A DNA stretch of 53,022 nucleotides. Origin: a virus. A program made the position numbers and the translations under genes. Positions 24,394 through 31,535 of this stretch are shown here, piece by piece. Position 1 is the first letter of the stretch. Every line of letters begins with the position of its first letter. The stretch lies in the IMG/VR virus record IMGVR_UViG_3300020452_000997, positions 1 to 53,022 of that record; one strand, 5' to 3'. Under the pieces are notes generated by a model, which was not told the origin of the DNA, made no database searches, and saw only the letters and a list, made by a program, of their open reading frames with translations.

Positions 24394-24987
24394 TCAATTT
24401 GGATCAAGATCAAGCTTGTAAGAACCATACCCACCAACGGTGCATTCCCAGGAAACAATTGAAGTCACTTCATTGCTTTCGGTATAACCCATTAAGGTTC
24501 CATAACCATAGACGGCTTCAACAGTTCCAGTAGGTCCAACACGGACCAACTTCACTCTAAGGCTATCGGCAACAGTATTCGCTTCAGCAAGCCTAAGGAT
24601 TTGATAGCCAGTATCTCTGAAGTCGGCAATACCGGAAAGCGTAATGCTGAAACTCTTAGTAGTAGCTACGGCCTGGTTGAAGCCCTTGGTTGAGTTGTCG
24701 TAGGTATAGATGTCTTCAGCACCAGTGTCAGTCTCAAGAGAGGCGGCAGTCAAGCCAGCTAACCTGACAGGATTATCGGTTCCATCCATCGCATATGTAA
24801 CGCCACCAACAGTAAACACGCCAGCAGAATAGCTTACTGCTCCAGAAGCAAGTGTGGAGATGTCAATGAAGCCACCTGGAGCTGTGCCGGTAGCAGCGGT
24901 TACACTGGTGAACGCTACATCAACAGAAGTGGAAGCCAGAGGTAAAATGTAAAAGTCGTACCCGAAGGCCGCAGAGAAATTTGCCAT
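24394..24987 (-). CDS. Major tail (tube) protein, 197 aa
   Basis: A beta-rich protein of the usual tube-protein size (MANFSAAFGYDFYILPLAST, FSITLSGIADFRDTGYQILR, MGYTESNEVTSIVSWECTVG). It sits directly before the tape measure gene and is bounded by its own structured leader and strong terminator, the pattern expected for the most abundant tail protein. The family is inferred from position, size and composition rather than from a signature. Confidence 0.7.
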   Translation of the reverse strand: MANFSAAFGYDFYILPLASTSVDVAFTSVTAATGTAPGGFIDISTLASGAVSYSAGVFTVGGVTYAMDGTDNPVRLAGLTAASLETDTGAEDIYTYDNSTKGFNQAVATTKSFSITLSGIADFRDTGYQILRLAEANTVADSLRVKLVRVGPTGTVEAVYGYGTLMGYTESNEVTSIVSWECTVGGYGSYKLDLDPN

Positions 24988-24994
24988 GTATGGA

Positions 24995-25056
24995 AACGGG
25001 CGTGACCCGCATGAAGGTACCTCGGACCTTCGAGGCCCGTTATATTATATTTCCAA
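24995..25056 (-). promoter_or_regulatory. Tail tube gene promoter and nested leader stem-loop
   Basis: Leftward, TTGGAA then TATAAT (25044-25049) forms a -10 box. The expected transcript begins almost at a nested structure: outer stem AACGGGC/GCCCGTT (24995-25001 with 25035-25041) around inner stem GAAGGT/ACCTTC. The structure ends 7 bases before the ATG. Confidence 0.55.
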
Positions 25057-25065
25057 TAAGTTGTT

Positions 25066-25503
25066 TTACACAGGTCTGATTGGCATATTTGACTTAATAA
25101 ATATTTTAGATTGAACCAAAGCTCCCAATCCGTCAGTAGTTGCCACTGTCTGCACCGCCTGTGCTCCTACGAATCGCTTCAAGAGATAATCGACAGCAGA
25201 TTGCATGTCACTACCTTTGGAAGGCTCCCAAGCCACCAGGAAAACGCTCCAGGTTGTGACGATATAGGGATCATCCGTTAGATAATCCTGAGAGACCGCG
25301 TCTCCGGCGTCTTGAACTATGCATTCAACTCCCTGCACGTTTCTAATAGATGGCATGTCCTGGCCAGCGCTTACAATAGAAAGGGCAGTTACCGCTCCAC
25401 TGCTGCTTCTAAAGTTATAAGTACCCAGAAGGTTTGTAAAGGTTACGTCTGCTGATATGGTTTCATAAATGACCTGAGCTGAAGTAGGAAATAGTTGCGT
25501 CAT
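25066..25503 (-). CDS. Probable tail terminator/completion protein, 145 aa
   Basis: MTQLFPTSAQVIYETISADV at the start, then YIVTTWSVFLVAWEPSKGSD and MQSAVDYLLKRFVGAQAVQT, resembles small siphophage tail-terminator proteins in size and mixed alpha/beta pattern. It lies directly before the tail tube gene, the usual place. A late-promoter-like site lies 20 bases upstream. The assignment rests mainly on synteny. Confidence 0.55.
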   Translation of the reverse strand: MTQLFPTSAQVIYETISADVTFTNLLGTYNFRSSSGAVTALSIVSAGQDMPSIRNVQGVECIVQDAGDAVSQDYLTDDPYIVTTWSVFLVAWEPSKGSDMQSAVDYLLKRFVGAQAVQTVATTDGLGALVQSKIFIKSNMPIRPV

Positions 25504-25523
25504 GAGTCTTGCAGCCTTCGTTT

Positions 25524-25535
25524 TTAGTATTCCGC
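25524..25535 (-). promoter_or_regulatory. Late-promoter-like element (GCGGAATACTAA)
   Basis: Read leftward: GCGGAATACTAA, 20 bases before the 145-aa gene. Confidence 0.55.
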
Positions 25536-25631
25536 TACGGTAGCCTTAAGCATCAGACATACCACAGGAGGCATTATGCACCCGAAGTTTAGAGGTTTTT
25601 CTCTTTTTGGTATTGTTTTGAATAAAATTTG

Positions 25632-26081
25632 ATGCTTGTCTCGCGGGACTCTGGTCCAGTTTACGAAAGAATTTCAGATTATTTGTTCAACATGTCTGCC
25701 CTAAATCGTAGAGAAGCTCGTCAGCAATGGCGAGACGCTATTAAATCTTCCTGGAACAATCGTTGTGCTTACTGTGGTCGTCCACCCATTGATGATAACA
25801 GTCTAACAATGGATCATGTAAGGCCAAAGTCTGCTGGCGGAGAAGACCGCACAAGCAACTGCATACCAGCCTGCCAGGAATGTAATCAGAAAAAATCAAG
25901 CCAGGAGTGGGTGTTTTGGTTCAGGATGCAACCCTTTTACACTATCGAGGCAGAGTGGCGCATCCGTCAATGGCTCTCTCGGGGGCTTTCTGATTTTGGC
26001 GCGTATGACGAAGAAGACGCTAAAGTACTGGATGACTACATTAATTCCATAGGCATCGAATGGCCTATGGGAAAAGAGTAA
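25632..26081 (+). CDS. HNH endonuclease, 149 aa
   Basis: The centre of the protein is an HNH nuclease with two zinc-binding CxxC pairs (NRCAYCGRPPIDD and CIPACQECNQKKSSQ) and the catalytic-region motif LTMDHVRPKSAGGEDRTSN. It is encoded rightward inside the leftward tail cluster, and its 3' end overlaps the tail chaperone gene by 17 bases. This looks like a free-standing homing endonuclease. A packaging-type HNH is less likely, because the terminase is 24 kb away. ATG 25632 is used, and no ribosome site is obvious. Confidence 0.85.
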   Translation: MLVSRDSGPVYERISDYLFNMSALNRREARQQWRDAIKSSWNNRCAYCGRPPIDDNSLTMDHVRPKSAGGEDRTSNCIPACQECNQKKSSQEWVFWFRMQPFYTIEAEWRIRQWLSRGLSDFGAYDEEDAKVLDDYINSIGIEWPMGKE

Positions 26082-26691
26082 CGCCTTCTTCTGCGATTAC
26101 TTTTGTGACTACTGGAGGCATTGTCAAGATAACAGTACTTCCGTCTGGGTGTTTAAATTCAACAAGTTGATTGCTGGCGGCTTCTCTTGCTATAAGCATA
26201 CCCCTGTACCCCCCTTCAATCTTGCTTGGATGAAGTAGAATGGCATCAGGAGAAACCAAAGCCGTAACAAAAGGCTTGTAGGACTCGTCAGCGATGGCCA
26301 AAAGTTCCTTGAAACAGAACAAAGCCCAAGAAGGGAAAGTTCCATTCTCGACCATCGCGATCGCTGCTGAGCCGTACACAGAGGAGGGAGCATCGCTTCT
26401 TTCTGCTGGTTTGTACAGGCAGAAGTCTTTAGCACTGTAAGGCTCAATTTTTCTTTTCTTGTCCCTATTCTGGTTGGCAATGATAGCCGACTGTTGAGCG
26501 ATAGGCAGTTCGTTCTGGTACAACGTCTCCTGGCGAGCTTTAGAGCCTATGGAAATAGCCTGCAAAACATAGCCATAAGAAAGATCCCCGTAGCGACCTA
26601 CAGTAAAATCGGGATCTCCAGGGAAGAACTCTTTGAGCATCCAAAAAAAGCGCTCAAACGGAATAGTTTTCTCCCCTAATTCTACTTTCCC
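26065..26691 (-). CDS. Tail assembly chaperone, frameshifted C-terminal part (lambda gpT-like)
   Basis: The frame is open from the slippery site at 26685-26691 to the stop at 26065. After a -1 shift the ribosome reads G-K-V-E-L-G-E-K-T-I-P-F-E-R-F-F-W and on into MLKEFFPGDPDFTVGRYGDL. The fusion with the upstream frame would be about 381 residues, made as a minor product. In lambda the G and G-T chaperones coat the tape measure protein and recruit tail tube subunits. An internal ATG at 26640 exists but has no ribosome site. Confidence 0.8.
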   Translation of the reverse strand, partial: GKVELGEKTIPFERFFWMLKEFFPGDPDFTVGRYGDLSYGYVLQAISIGSKARQETLYQNELPIAQQSAIIANQNRDKKRKIEPYSAKDFCLYKPAERSDAPSSVYGSAAIAMVENGTFPSWALFCFKELLAIADESYKPFVTALVSPDAILLHPSKIEGGYRGMLIAREAASNQLVEFKHPDGSTVILTMPPVVTKVIAEEGVTLFP

Positions 26692-27209
26692 CCAGGAGCA
26701 TCGTCCTCCTTTTCCTTCTCAAATGCCTCTAAGGAACGAGCGTCTTCTTCTGTAAACAACTCGTACAAACCATCCAGGATGTCAGGATGCAAATCCATCG
26801 TCTGTTCAATACCCCAGCTTTCGGAAATTCTAAACAAGATCAAACAAGTAACGGCGATAATTTTGCGGCGGTTCTCAAATGTAGACATTGTTGAGATCAC
26901 TTCACTAATCTCCTCTTCGTGCCCTACTAGGCGCTTATCCTGAAAATCTCCACTTGACAGAAGTTCGACGACCTCTTGCATCTGAATGCCTTGCTCTTTC
27001 GAAACCTTTAAGGCTAGACGCTGCAGGATGACCATCGATTGATCGCCACTCATTGCTTGCTGCATGAAAGTCTTCTCTGAGACAGTAAGATACCCCAAGC
27101 GCTTGATTTCAAACTTACCCGATTCCTCGGAACCGATCATCTCAACAATGGGCTCTCTCCTTGGAGCCACAACGAAAGGAAGTATGATTTTTTTCTTGGC
27201 CATTGCCAT
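26682..27209 (-). CDS. Tail assembly chaperone (lambda gpG-like), 175 aa
   Basis: The acidic helical protein begins MAMAKKKIILPFVVAPRREP and ends LEAFEKEKEDDAPGGK. Its last codons are GGG GGA AAG TAG, so the heptamer G GGA AAG sits exactly at the stop. This is the same slippery sequence as lambda G/GT. It is the main product, and about a few percent would be expected to shift into the next frame (a value known for lambda, not measured here). Confidence 0.8.
   Translation of the reverse strand: MAMAKKKIILPFVVAPRREPIVEMIGSEESGKFEIKRLGYLTVSEKTFMQQAMSGDQSMVILQRLALKVSKEQGIQMQEVVELLSSGDFQDKRLVGHEEEISEVISTMSTFENRRKIIAVTCLILFRISESWGIEQTMDLHPDILDGLYELFTEEDARSLEAFEKEKEDDAPGGK
26685..26691 (-). other. 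Programmed -1 frameshift slippery heptamer GGGAAAG
   Basis: The heptamer G GGA AAG is in the zero frame of the gpG-like gene, directly followed by its TAG stop. Slipping back one base gives GGG AAA and then an open frame of more than 200 codons. Confidence 0.85.
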
Positions 27210-27221
27210 GTTTTAGCTGAC

Positions 27222-27233
27222 GTATAGTACCGA
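27222..27233 (-). promoter_or_regulatory. Late-promoter-like element (TCGGTACTATAC)
   Basis: Read leftward: TCGGTACTATAC, 12 bases before the gpG-like gene. It is a weak match to the family. Confidence 0.35.
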
Positions 27234-27758
27234 TCAGCCAAACTTCTTTGACCATACCTCGTTAAATCCTTGGTTCATTGGCTTTGACATGTTGAACTTA
27301 GTGACCCCACTATGACCTCTTAGGGTCGCATCGATCCATGGTCGTGCTGGAATTAGTACAGAATTGGCATTCCTATTGCCATAAGGCTGTACAACTCCAC
27401 CGTAATGAACAAGAGCGGCATAAGGAGACTTGTATTTGATCTGAAGAATCGTCTTCGTCTTGAGATACTTCTCTGCTATAGTCAAAGACTTCTTAAGGGA
27501 ACCAGTATCGACAATATTTCTTGGGGTGTTAACTGTTTGACCGTTTTCCCTAAGAGTCATGCCATTCCAATTCCAAATAGAAGAGTCCATGGTCTTGTCA
27601 AGCGCTAACTTCAAGTCTCTCTGAACATAGGCAGTTGCTTTTACTGTGCCAGAGACAATGGCTGATCTCATCGCCCTTTTCATTTTAGGCGTATTGTCCT
27701 TCATTTCGATCTTGGGAGGTAAGATCTCTAGTTTGGTTGAGAAAGAAAAGTCTGACAT
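27234..27758 (-). CDS. HK97 gp10-like neck/tail completion protein, 174 aa
   Basis: The characteristic features are a helical start (MKRAMRSAIVSGTVKATAYV), then NIVDTGSLKKSLTIAEKYLK, and the conserved YKSPYAALVHYGGVVQPYG with IPARPWIDATLRG. This matches the HK97 gp10-like family, which joins head and tail. The ATG overlaps the preceding stop. Order and spacing fit a neck-to-tail series. Confidence 0.8.
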   Translation of the reverse strand: MSDFSFSTKLEILPPKIEMKDNTPKMKRAMRSAIVSGTVKATAYVQRDLKLALDKTMDSSIWNWNGMTLRENGQTVNTPRNIVDTGSLKKSLTIAEKYLKTKTILQIKYKSPYAALVHYGGVVQPYGNRNANSVLIPARPWIDATLRGHSGVTKFNMSKPMNQGFNEVWSKKFG

Positions 27759-28267
27759 TAATTCTGTATTTCGCCACCAGTCAGTTGAATCTCAACACCA
27801 CCTATCTCCTTGTAAATGATTTCATCAATTCCTTGGCCACCAAAAACACCACTAGAACGCTGAATCTTGGCTGCTGGCATGATTGGGTCTTGGCCAAAGC
27901 GAAACTTGCACTCTTTCCCTGGATCAAGCCATGTGAATTGTGTGGTAACCTGATTCCAAGTTAAACCAGTTTCATCTGAGCTTTCCAGATCCCAGTTTCC
28001 AGCGACTAAAACATACTCAAGAGCATATCCACGATAATAAAATTGATCCCCACTCGCCCCTGGTAACATATTGCCATCAAGTTGAGACTCAAGAGGTAAC
28101 TTCTTGCTACCAGAAGAGACTCCAGCATATTGCGATCGTTTTACCCATAATTTGACCAAGTAGGCATTCGCTTGAGAAGTCACCCATCGGCCATTAACTT
28201 GCGTAACCGTGCCCTCATCTGGGACCAGCAGCCGCCCGTTTTCATAACCCAATAACGGGGAAGTCAT
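27758..28267 (-). CDS. Head-tail connector region protein, 169 aa
   Basis: Beta-rich protein (MTSPLLGYENGRLLVPDEGT, AYLVKLWVKRSQYAGVSSG, YYRGYALEYVLVAGNWDLES). It lies between the gp10-like gene and other neck genes, where head-closure proteins are usually found. No signature was recognised. A late-promoter-like site lies 16 bases upstream. Confidence 0.6.
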   Translation of the reverse strand: MTSPLLGYENGRLLVPDEGTVTQVNGRWVTSQANAYLVKLWVKRSQYAGVSSGSKKLPLESQLDGNMLPGASGDQFYYRGYALEYVLVAGNWDLESSDETGLTWNQVTTQFTWLDPGKECKFRFGQDPIMPAAKIQRSSGVFGGQGIDEIIYKEIGGVEIQLTGGEIQN

Positions 28268-28283
28268 GCGTCTCTAACTTAGT

Positions 28284-28299
28284 CCAACTAGGTTTCCAT
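28284..28299 (-). promoter_or_regulatory. Late-promoter-like element (ATGGAAACCTAGTTGG)
   Basis: Read leftward: ATGGAAACCTAGTTGG, 16 bases before the 169-aa gene. Its first ten bases are identical to the tape measure site. Confidence 0.6.
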
Positions 28300-28316
28300 T
28301 GTTTCGCGCTTTGCGC

Positions 28317-28556
28317 TCAACGGCACTTAGAACAACTCTCTACTTCACCCTGAAGATACTTGGCATAATTAGCATTCATTTTGGTCCATGTATTGCAACC
28401 TGTACACCAAACATCAACTGTTTCATGACTCTCGATCTCTCTCATGATCTCTCCGAGAAAACCTTCGTTCATTTCAGGATGGATAGCCATGAGTTGTTTT
28501 TTAGCTTGACACAGGTTACCACAAAAAAACTTAGGATCTAATAAGTTGTGTGCCAT
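28317..28556 (-). CDS. Cysteine-bearing small protein, 79 aa
   Basis: From ATG 28556 the protein reads MAHNLLDPKFFCGNLCQAKK, with later WCTGCNTWTK and a terminal CSKCR. Three CxxC-type pairs suggest a zinc-binding or zinc-ribbon fold. It overlaps the upstream gene by 26 bases. The family is unknown. Confidence 0.55.
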   Translation of the reverse strand: MAHNLLDPKFFCGNLCQAKKQLMAIHPEMNEGFLGEIMREIESHETVDVWCTGCNTWTKMNANYAKYLQGEVESCSKCR

Positions 28557-28935
28557 GACCGTATCCGCTAATATAACCGCCGAGGCAAACACAAAAACTA
28601 AAAATTTTAATCAATTCATCCTTTACTCGATTTTTCTCGGCTTGAGGGCCAGACATTCCACCATTACTCACCTCCCATTTTAATACGTCAGCCTCTATTA
28701 GTGTTTTGCCTTCAGTATTTGCTAGGTTTTGGGTCACTTGGGCCGTATCTGCGGCATTATAGTCAGTCAAAAGGTCTAAAACGTCTTGCTGTGCCACTAC
28801 AGACATCGTCTGCAAGTCATTCATGCAGGTAATCACACAATCTTGCGTATAAGTACCAAAAGGCAGGCTCATTGCCCTGATGACACGATAATCATCTCCA
28901 GAAGACCAGAGTCCAGAAGTGTTTAAAACAGCCAT
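28531..28935 (-). CDS. Neck-region structural protein, 134 aa
   Basis: MAVLNTSGLWSSGDDYRVIR, then MSLPFGTYTQDCVITCMNDL and a helical middle. The last residues (IKIFSFCVCLGGYISGYGHG) are hydrophobic and Gly/Cys-rich. A head-tail connector role is inferred from position among neck genes. A promoter-like site lies 19 bases upstream. Confidence 0.55.
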   Translation of the reverse strand: MAVLNTSGLWSSGDDYRVIRAMSLPFGTYTQDCVITCMNDLQTMSVVAQQDVLDLLTDYNAADTAQVTQNLANTEGKTLIEADVLKWEVSNGGMSGPQAEKNRVKDELIKIFSFCVCLGGYISGYGHGTQLIRS

Positions 28936-28954
28936 TTGGCATCATATCAGGTCC

Positions 28955-28967
28955 CAGTAGGGTTCCA
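28955..28967 (-). promoter_or_regulatory. Late-promoter-like element (TGGAACCCTACTG)
   Basis: Read leftward: TGGAACCCTACTG, 19 bases before the 134-aa gene. Confidence 0.5.
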
Positions 28968-28976
28968 GGAGGTAGA

Positions 28977-29192
28977 ATGAGGCAGACTCGACCGCCTTTG
29001 AACTCTAAGATGGTATTAAATCTCTCATTAGCACTACTGCTAGCCATCAGATGTCGACAATCCGATGCATGCTTGCAAATCTTGGGCTTGATATACCATT
29101 CGATGGAAGAAGATCAAGCTAAAAATACCATGAATAGACTTATTTATCTCCTTGAACCACAAGAACGAGACTGGCTAAGAGATTTGGCTTGA
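28977..29192 (+). CDS. Small rightward gene, 71 aa
   Basis: The ATG is preceded by AGGAGG, the strongest ribosome site in this part of the window. The protein has a hydrophobic stretch (MVLNLSLALLLAI) and a charged helical C-terminus (MEEDQAKNTMNRLIYLLEPQ, then ERDWLRDLA). It fills the only gap (29193-28936) between leftward neck genes. No family was recognised. A downstream ATG at 29010 is an alternative start. Confidence 0.5.
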   Translation: MRQTRPPLNSKMVLNLSLALLLAIRCRQSDACLQILGLIYHSMEEDQAKNTMNRLIYLLEPQERDWLRDLA

Positions 29193-29198
29193 TTTTAT

Positions 29199-29408
29199 TT
29201 ATCCCTGCCCCCTTGGATACAAAAATCCAGCACTCGGTCTACTAGATCCTCCACCTCCGCCGCCAGGACCAGGACTCCATGCCTCCTGACTGATACCCGT
29301 AAGCTTAATCGCAGTACCTCCCCACGCAGATACAGTAAAAGCAGTCTCATCCATATTCTCGCTCGTAAGCGAAATGTTCGTAAAAGTCAGAGTGTTATCA
29401 GCTGCCAT
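29199..29408 (-). CDS. Small structural protein, 69 aa
   Basis: From ATG 29408, two bases after the previous stop, it reads MAADNTLTFTNISLTSENMD and ends in a Gly/Ser-rich tail (GGGGGGSSRPSAGFLYPRG). The start in the longer frame lies inside the upstream gene and is less likely. The coupling and style suggest a partner of the 301-aa protein. The Gly-rich tail may be a flexible anchor. Confidence 0.6.
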   Translation of the reverse strand: MAADNTLTFTNISLTSENMDETAFTVSAWGGTAIKLTGISQEAWSPGPGGGGGGSSRPSAGFLYPRGQG

Positions 29409-29409
29409 A

Positions 29410-30315
29410 TCAAGTAAAAACAGGTTCAGTAGTGCCGAAATCAAGCACAAATGTCGTAGCACTAAGATCACTTCCCATATAATAATAATATTTATTGTTA
29501 GTAGTATTCTGAATTAACTGCGCATTGGTTAAATCTACTCTCGCAGGCTGATTCGTGCCAGCCGATGGCATAAACACCCCTTGATCACTTCCACCACCAG
29601 GAATACAAGGCGTTGAACGTGCAGTTCCAGTACTTGAAGAAAACGTACCTTCACTATAGTTAAATCCAACACCCTCAAATACAAAAGCAGCCTCTAAACC
29701 TCCATATGTAATATCAATATTAGAAATACTAGGATTCAACTTATACTCGCCACTACCACCAGCGCTACCAATTGGTGCATTGCAAAAAGGTACACCAAAT
29801 CCCCCTTGAGTCGCTAACCCCACACTCGTATTCGGATTATCACTCCCACTAGCCCACGGCAATCCCCTATATAAATTCCACTTACCTCCACTCCCTAATC
29901 CAGGCCAAAACCATTGACCAACCTTCCCCTTCGTAACAAGAAATGCATCAGTCTTCTCATCACTCTCCCATATCCTCCAACTACCTCCCGCTGGCGGTTG
30001 AATTAAACCTATCGGATTACCAGCACTTAAACTACCATTGTCACCCGGTGTTGTACTATATCGCTCGTTCTCATACTGCGTACAATTCGTATTGCTAGCA
30101 GACGTCCAGTTATACCATAAATAACTACTACTCGTACTACCCTTGATATCATCAAACGTCATCGTCATTACTCTCTCAAATGAATCACTCCCCGCTCCAA
30201 CCGTAAATCCACTCTTCCCACTTAAGTATGTATCGAAAAAATGCGTCAGAAATCCATCCACATACGACCCGTTCGTTGCATTCGCAGCCAGTGTGTACAC
30301 TAAACTCCAGGTCAT
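29410..30315 (-). CDS. Virion-associated hypothetical protein, 301 aa
   Basis: The protein is rich in Gly, Ser, Asn, Trp and Tyr with no charged coiled coil (MTWSLVYTLAANATNGSYVD, GKVGQWFWPGLGSGGKWNLY, STPCIPGGGSDQGVFM). This composition resembles a beta-structured virion or tail protein. It is the first gene of the leftward neck/tail block and has a good promoter-like site 25 bases upstream. No family was recognised. Confidence 0.6.
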   Translation of the reverse strand: MTWSLVYTLAANATNGSYVDGFLTHFFDTYLSGKSGFTVGAGSDSFERVMTMTFDDIKGSTSSSYLWYNWTSASNTNCTQYENERYSTTPGDNGSLSAGNPIGLIQPPAGGSWRIWESDEKTDAFLVTKGKVGQWFWPGLGSGGKWNLYRGLPWASGSDNPNTSVGLATQGGFGVPFCNAPIGSAGGSGEYKLNPSISNIDITYGGLEAAFVFEGVGFNYSEGTFSSSTGTARSTPCIPGGGSDQGVFMPSAGTNQPARVDLTNAQLIQNTTNNKYYYYMGSDLSATTFVLDFGTTEPVFT

Positions 30316-30340
30316 TTGAAACCACTAATATCTATGTCCA

Positions 30341-30353
30341 GCTAGTATGCCAA
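30341..30353 (-). promoter_or_regulatory. Late-promoter-like element (TTGGCATACTAGC)
   Basis: Read leftward: TTGGCATACTAGC, 25 bases before the 301-aa gene. Its first 12 bases are identical to the site before the terminase genes. Confidence 0.6.
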
Positions 30354-30441
30354 GAACCTGTTTTGCTTTTTTCTGCAGATTTTCTGAGGGGGCTGCCTGA
30401 GCAGTGCGTCTGTACTATCGGGGGTGGGGGGTATTTATACT

Positions 30442-30618
30442 TAGGTATATATACTCAGGTACAGGTGTACTGCCGTTTCGTTGGTGTCTGAAGCCGTAGG
30501 TACTTATACCTAGTTGCCTTCCTAGGTATTTATACTTAGGCACTTATACCTAAGTGTGCTCACTCCTGCCCTCGTAAGTAAAAATACTTATTCGAGAAAC
30601 AATGAGCACTTATACCTA
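30442..30618. repeat. Left cluster of six 16-bp near-palindromes (operator-like)
   Basis: Copies start at 30442, 30497, 30523, 30537, 30575 and 30603. The best is TAGGTACTTATACCTA (30497), and the others differ by a few bases (TAGGTATTTATACTTA, TAGGCACTTATACCTA, TAAGTAAAAATACTTA). The copies at 30523 and 30537 share their ends and are 14 bases apart. They lie between the leftward 301-aa gene and the first rightward gene at 30670. This is the only content I see in 30354-30669. Confidence 0.75.
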
Positions 30619-30669
30619 TTGGCACTGGTGGTCGCGTCGCTATGCTGTAAAGGTAAAGGAAAAAAATCC

Positions 30670-30981
30670 GTGATCAAATTTCAATTCTATCTCGGCACTG
30701 ATACCCGCGGCAGGATGACCGAGCAGGCAGCGATTAAGCTGGCCTATGATTTGGCCGCTCGTCACTTTCCTAGCGGTCATAGCATCCGTGAGGAGGAGGG
30801 CCGATGGACTGGCCAGCAGGGACCAGTGGATGAGGTTACCGTCGTTGTCACGTGGCTCGCTGAGGCTGACCACAGCATGCACGATCACCAAGCCAGCTGC
30901 TTCGCGAAAGCTTACAAAGATGCCGCCTATCAAGAGGCCGTGCTAATTGAAAGACAAACCGTCGAAGCTTTTACAGTCTAG
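30670..30981 (+). CDS. Hypothetical protein, 103 aa, first gene of rightward block
   Basis: The GTG at 30670 has AAAGGA nine bases upstream and gives MIKFQFYLGTDTRGRMTEQA. A longer frame from 30556 would run through the operator cluster and is unlikely. An alternative ATG is 30715. The protein has a helix (AAIKLAYDLAARHFPSGHSI) and a beta-rich middle (DEVTVVVTWLAEADHSMHDH). The family is unknown. Confidence 0.6.
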   Translation: MIKFQFYLGTDTRGRMTEQAAIKLAYDLAARHFPSGHSIREEEGRWTGQQGPVDEVTVVVTWLAEADHSMHDHQASCFAKAYKDAAYQEAVLIERQTVEAFTV

Positions 30982-31079
30982 GACCTCTCAGCCAATTGTT
31001 AAGAGATATAGTTGGCTTTGCTCCTTCCTTCTTATCTCCCCTATATTAGGGGAGCCAACAAACACTAACGGATCAATCC

Positions 31080-31247
31080 ATGCCTTCTTCAAACTCCGAC
31101 CATTGGACTACCATGCTCAGAATCAATAACGAGCATCGCGCATGGATGGCACATTGGAACTTTAAAGTTTGCGCCGATACTGACGACAGAGCTCGCCAAT
31201 ACCTAAACGGCGCTATGCATCATCGCTCACACCAAGCCGAGTATTAA
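31080..31247 (+). CDS. Small hypothetical protein, 55 aa
   Basis: The frame runs from ATG 31080 to TAA 31245-31247. It reads MPSSNSDHWTTMLRINNEHR, then AWMAHWNFKVCADTDDRARQ and a His-rich end. It has amphipathic helices and no membrane segment. The ribosome site is weak. It lies in the rightward block between two small genes, and coding composition supports it modestly. Confidence 0.45.
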   Translation: MPSSNSDHWTTMLRINNEHRAWMAHWNFKVCADTDDRARQYLNGAMHHRSHQAEY

Positions 31248-31316
31248 GTTTTGATAAAGGAGCCGCCATCCGGCTCCAATTCGACTAAATTAAGGAAGAC
31301 AACAAAGGGGCCACCC

Positions 31317-31466
31317 ATGAACAAGATCCAAGCCATCCGCCTACTTGAAGAGCTTACCTACGGCGAGATTCGTGAGCAATTAGACCTAGCAGGTGTCGAC
31401 GGTACAAGCGAGCTCGACAATGAGCAGGTTTACTCACTAGCTCTTGAGTGCTTGATCGATTATTGA
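31317..31466 (+). CDS. Small hypothetical protein, 49 aa
   Basis: ATG 31317 has AAAGGGG six bases upstream. The sequence MNKIQAIRLLEELTYGEIRE, then ELDNEQVYSLALECLIDY, is an acidic helical peptide. It is directly followed by a terminator, so it closes the first rightward transcript. The family is unknown. Confidence 0.6.
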   Translation: MNKIQAIRLLEELTYGEIREQLDLAGVDGTSELDNEQVYSLALECLIDY

Positions 31467-31474
31467 GAAATGTT

Positions 31475-31500
31475 AAAGGGACCCGCTAAGGGTCCTTTTT
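31475..31500 (+). terminator. Rho-independent terminator
   Basis: AAAGGGACCC-GCTAA-GGGTCC followed by TTTTT, 9 bases after the 49-aa gene. Confidence 0.8.
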
Positions 31501-31535
31501 AATTCTAGAATCCAATCAAACAAAGGGATTACCCC

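Noticed and set aside
30228-30491. Rightward 87-codon frame
   Set aside because: It overlaps the 5' end of the 301-aa gene on the other strand and then enters the operator-like cluster. No ribosome site.
30523-30538. T4-type late promoter TATAAATA on the leftward strand
   Set aside because: The string occurs as part of a palindromic repeat (reverse of TAGGTATTTATACTTA). It is not positioned before leftward genes in general, so the repeat explanation is better.
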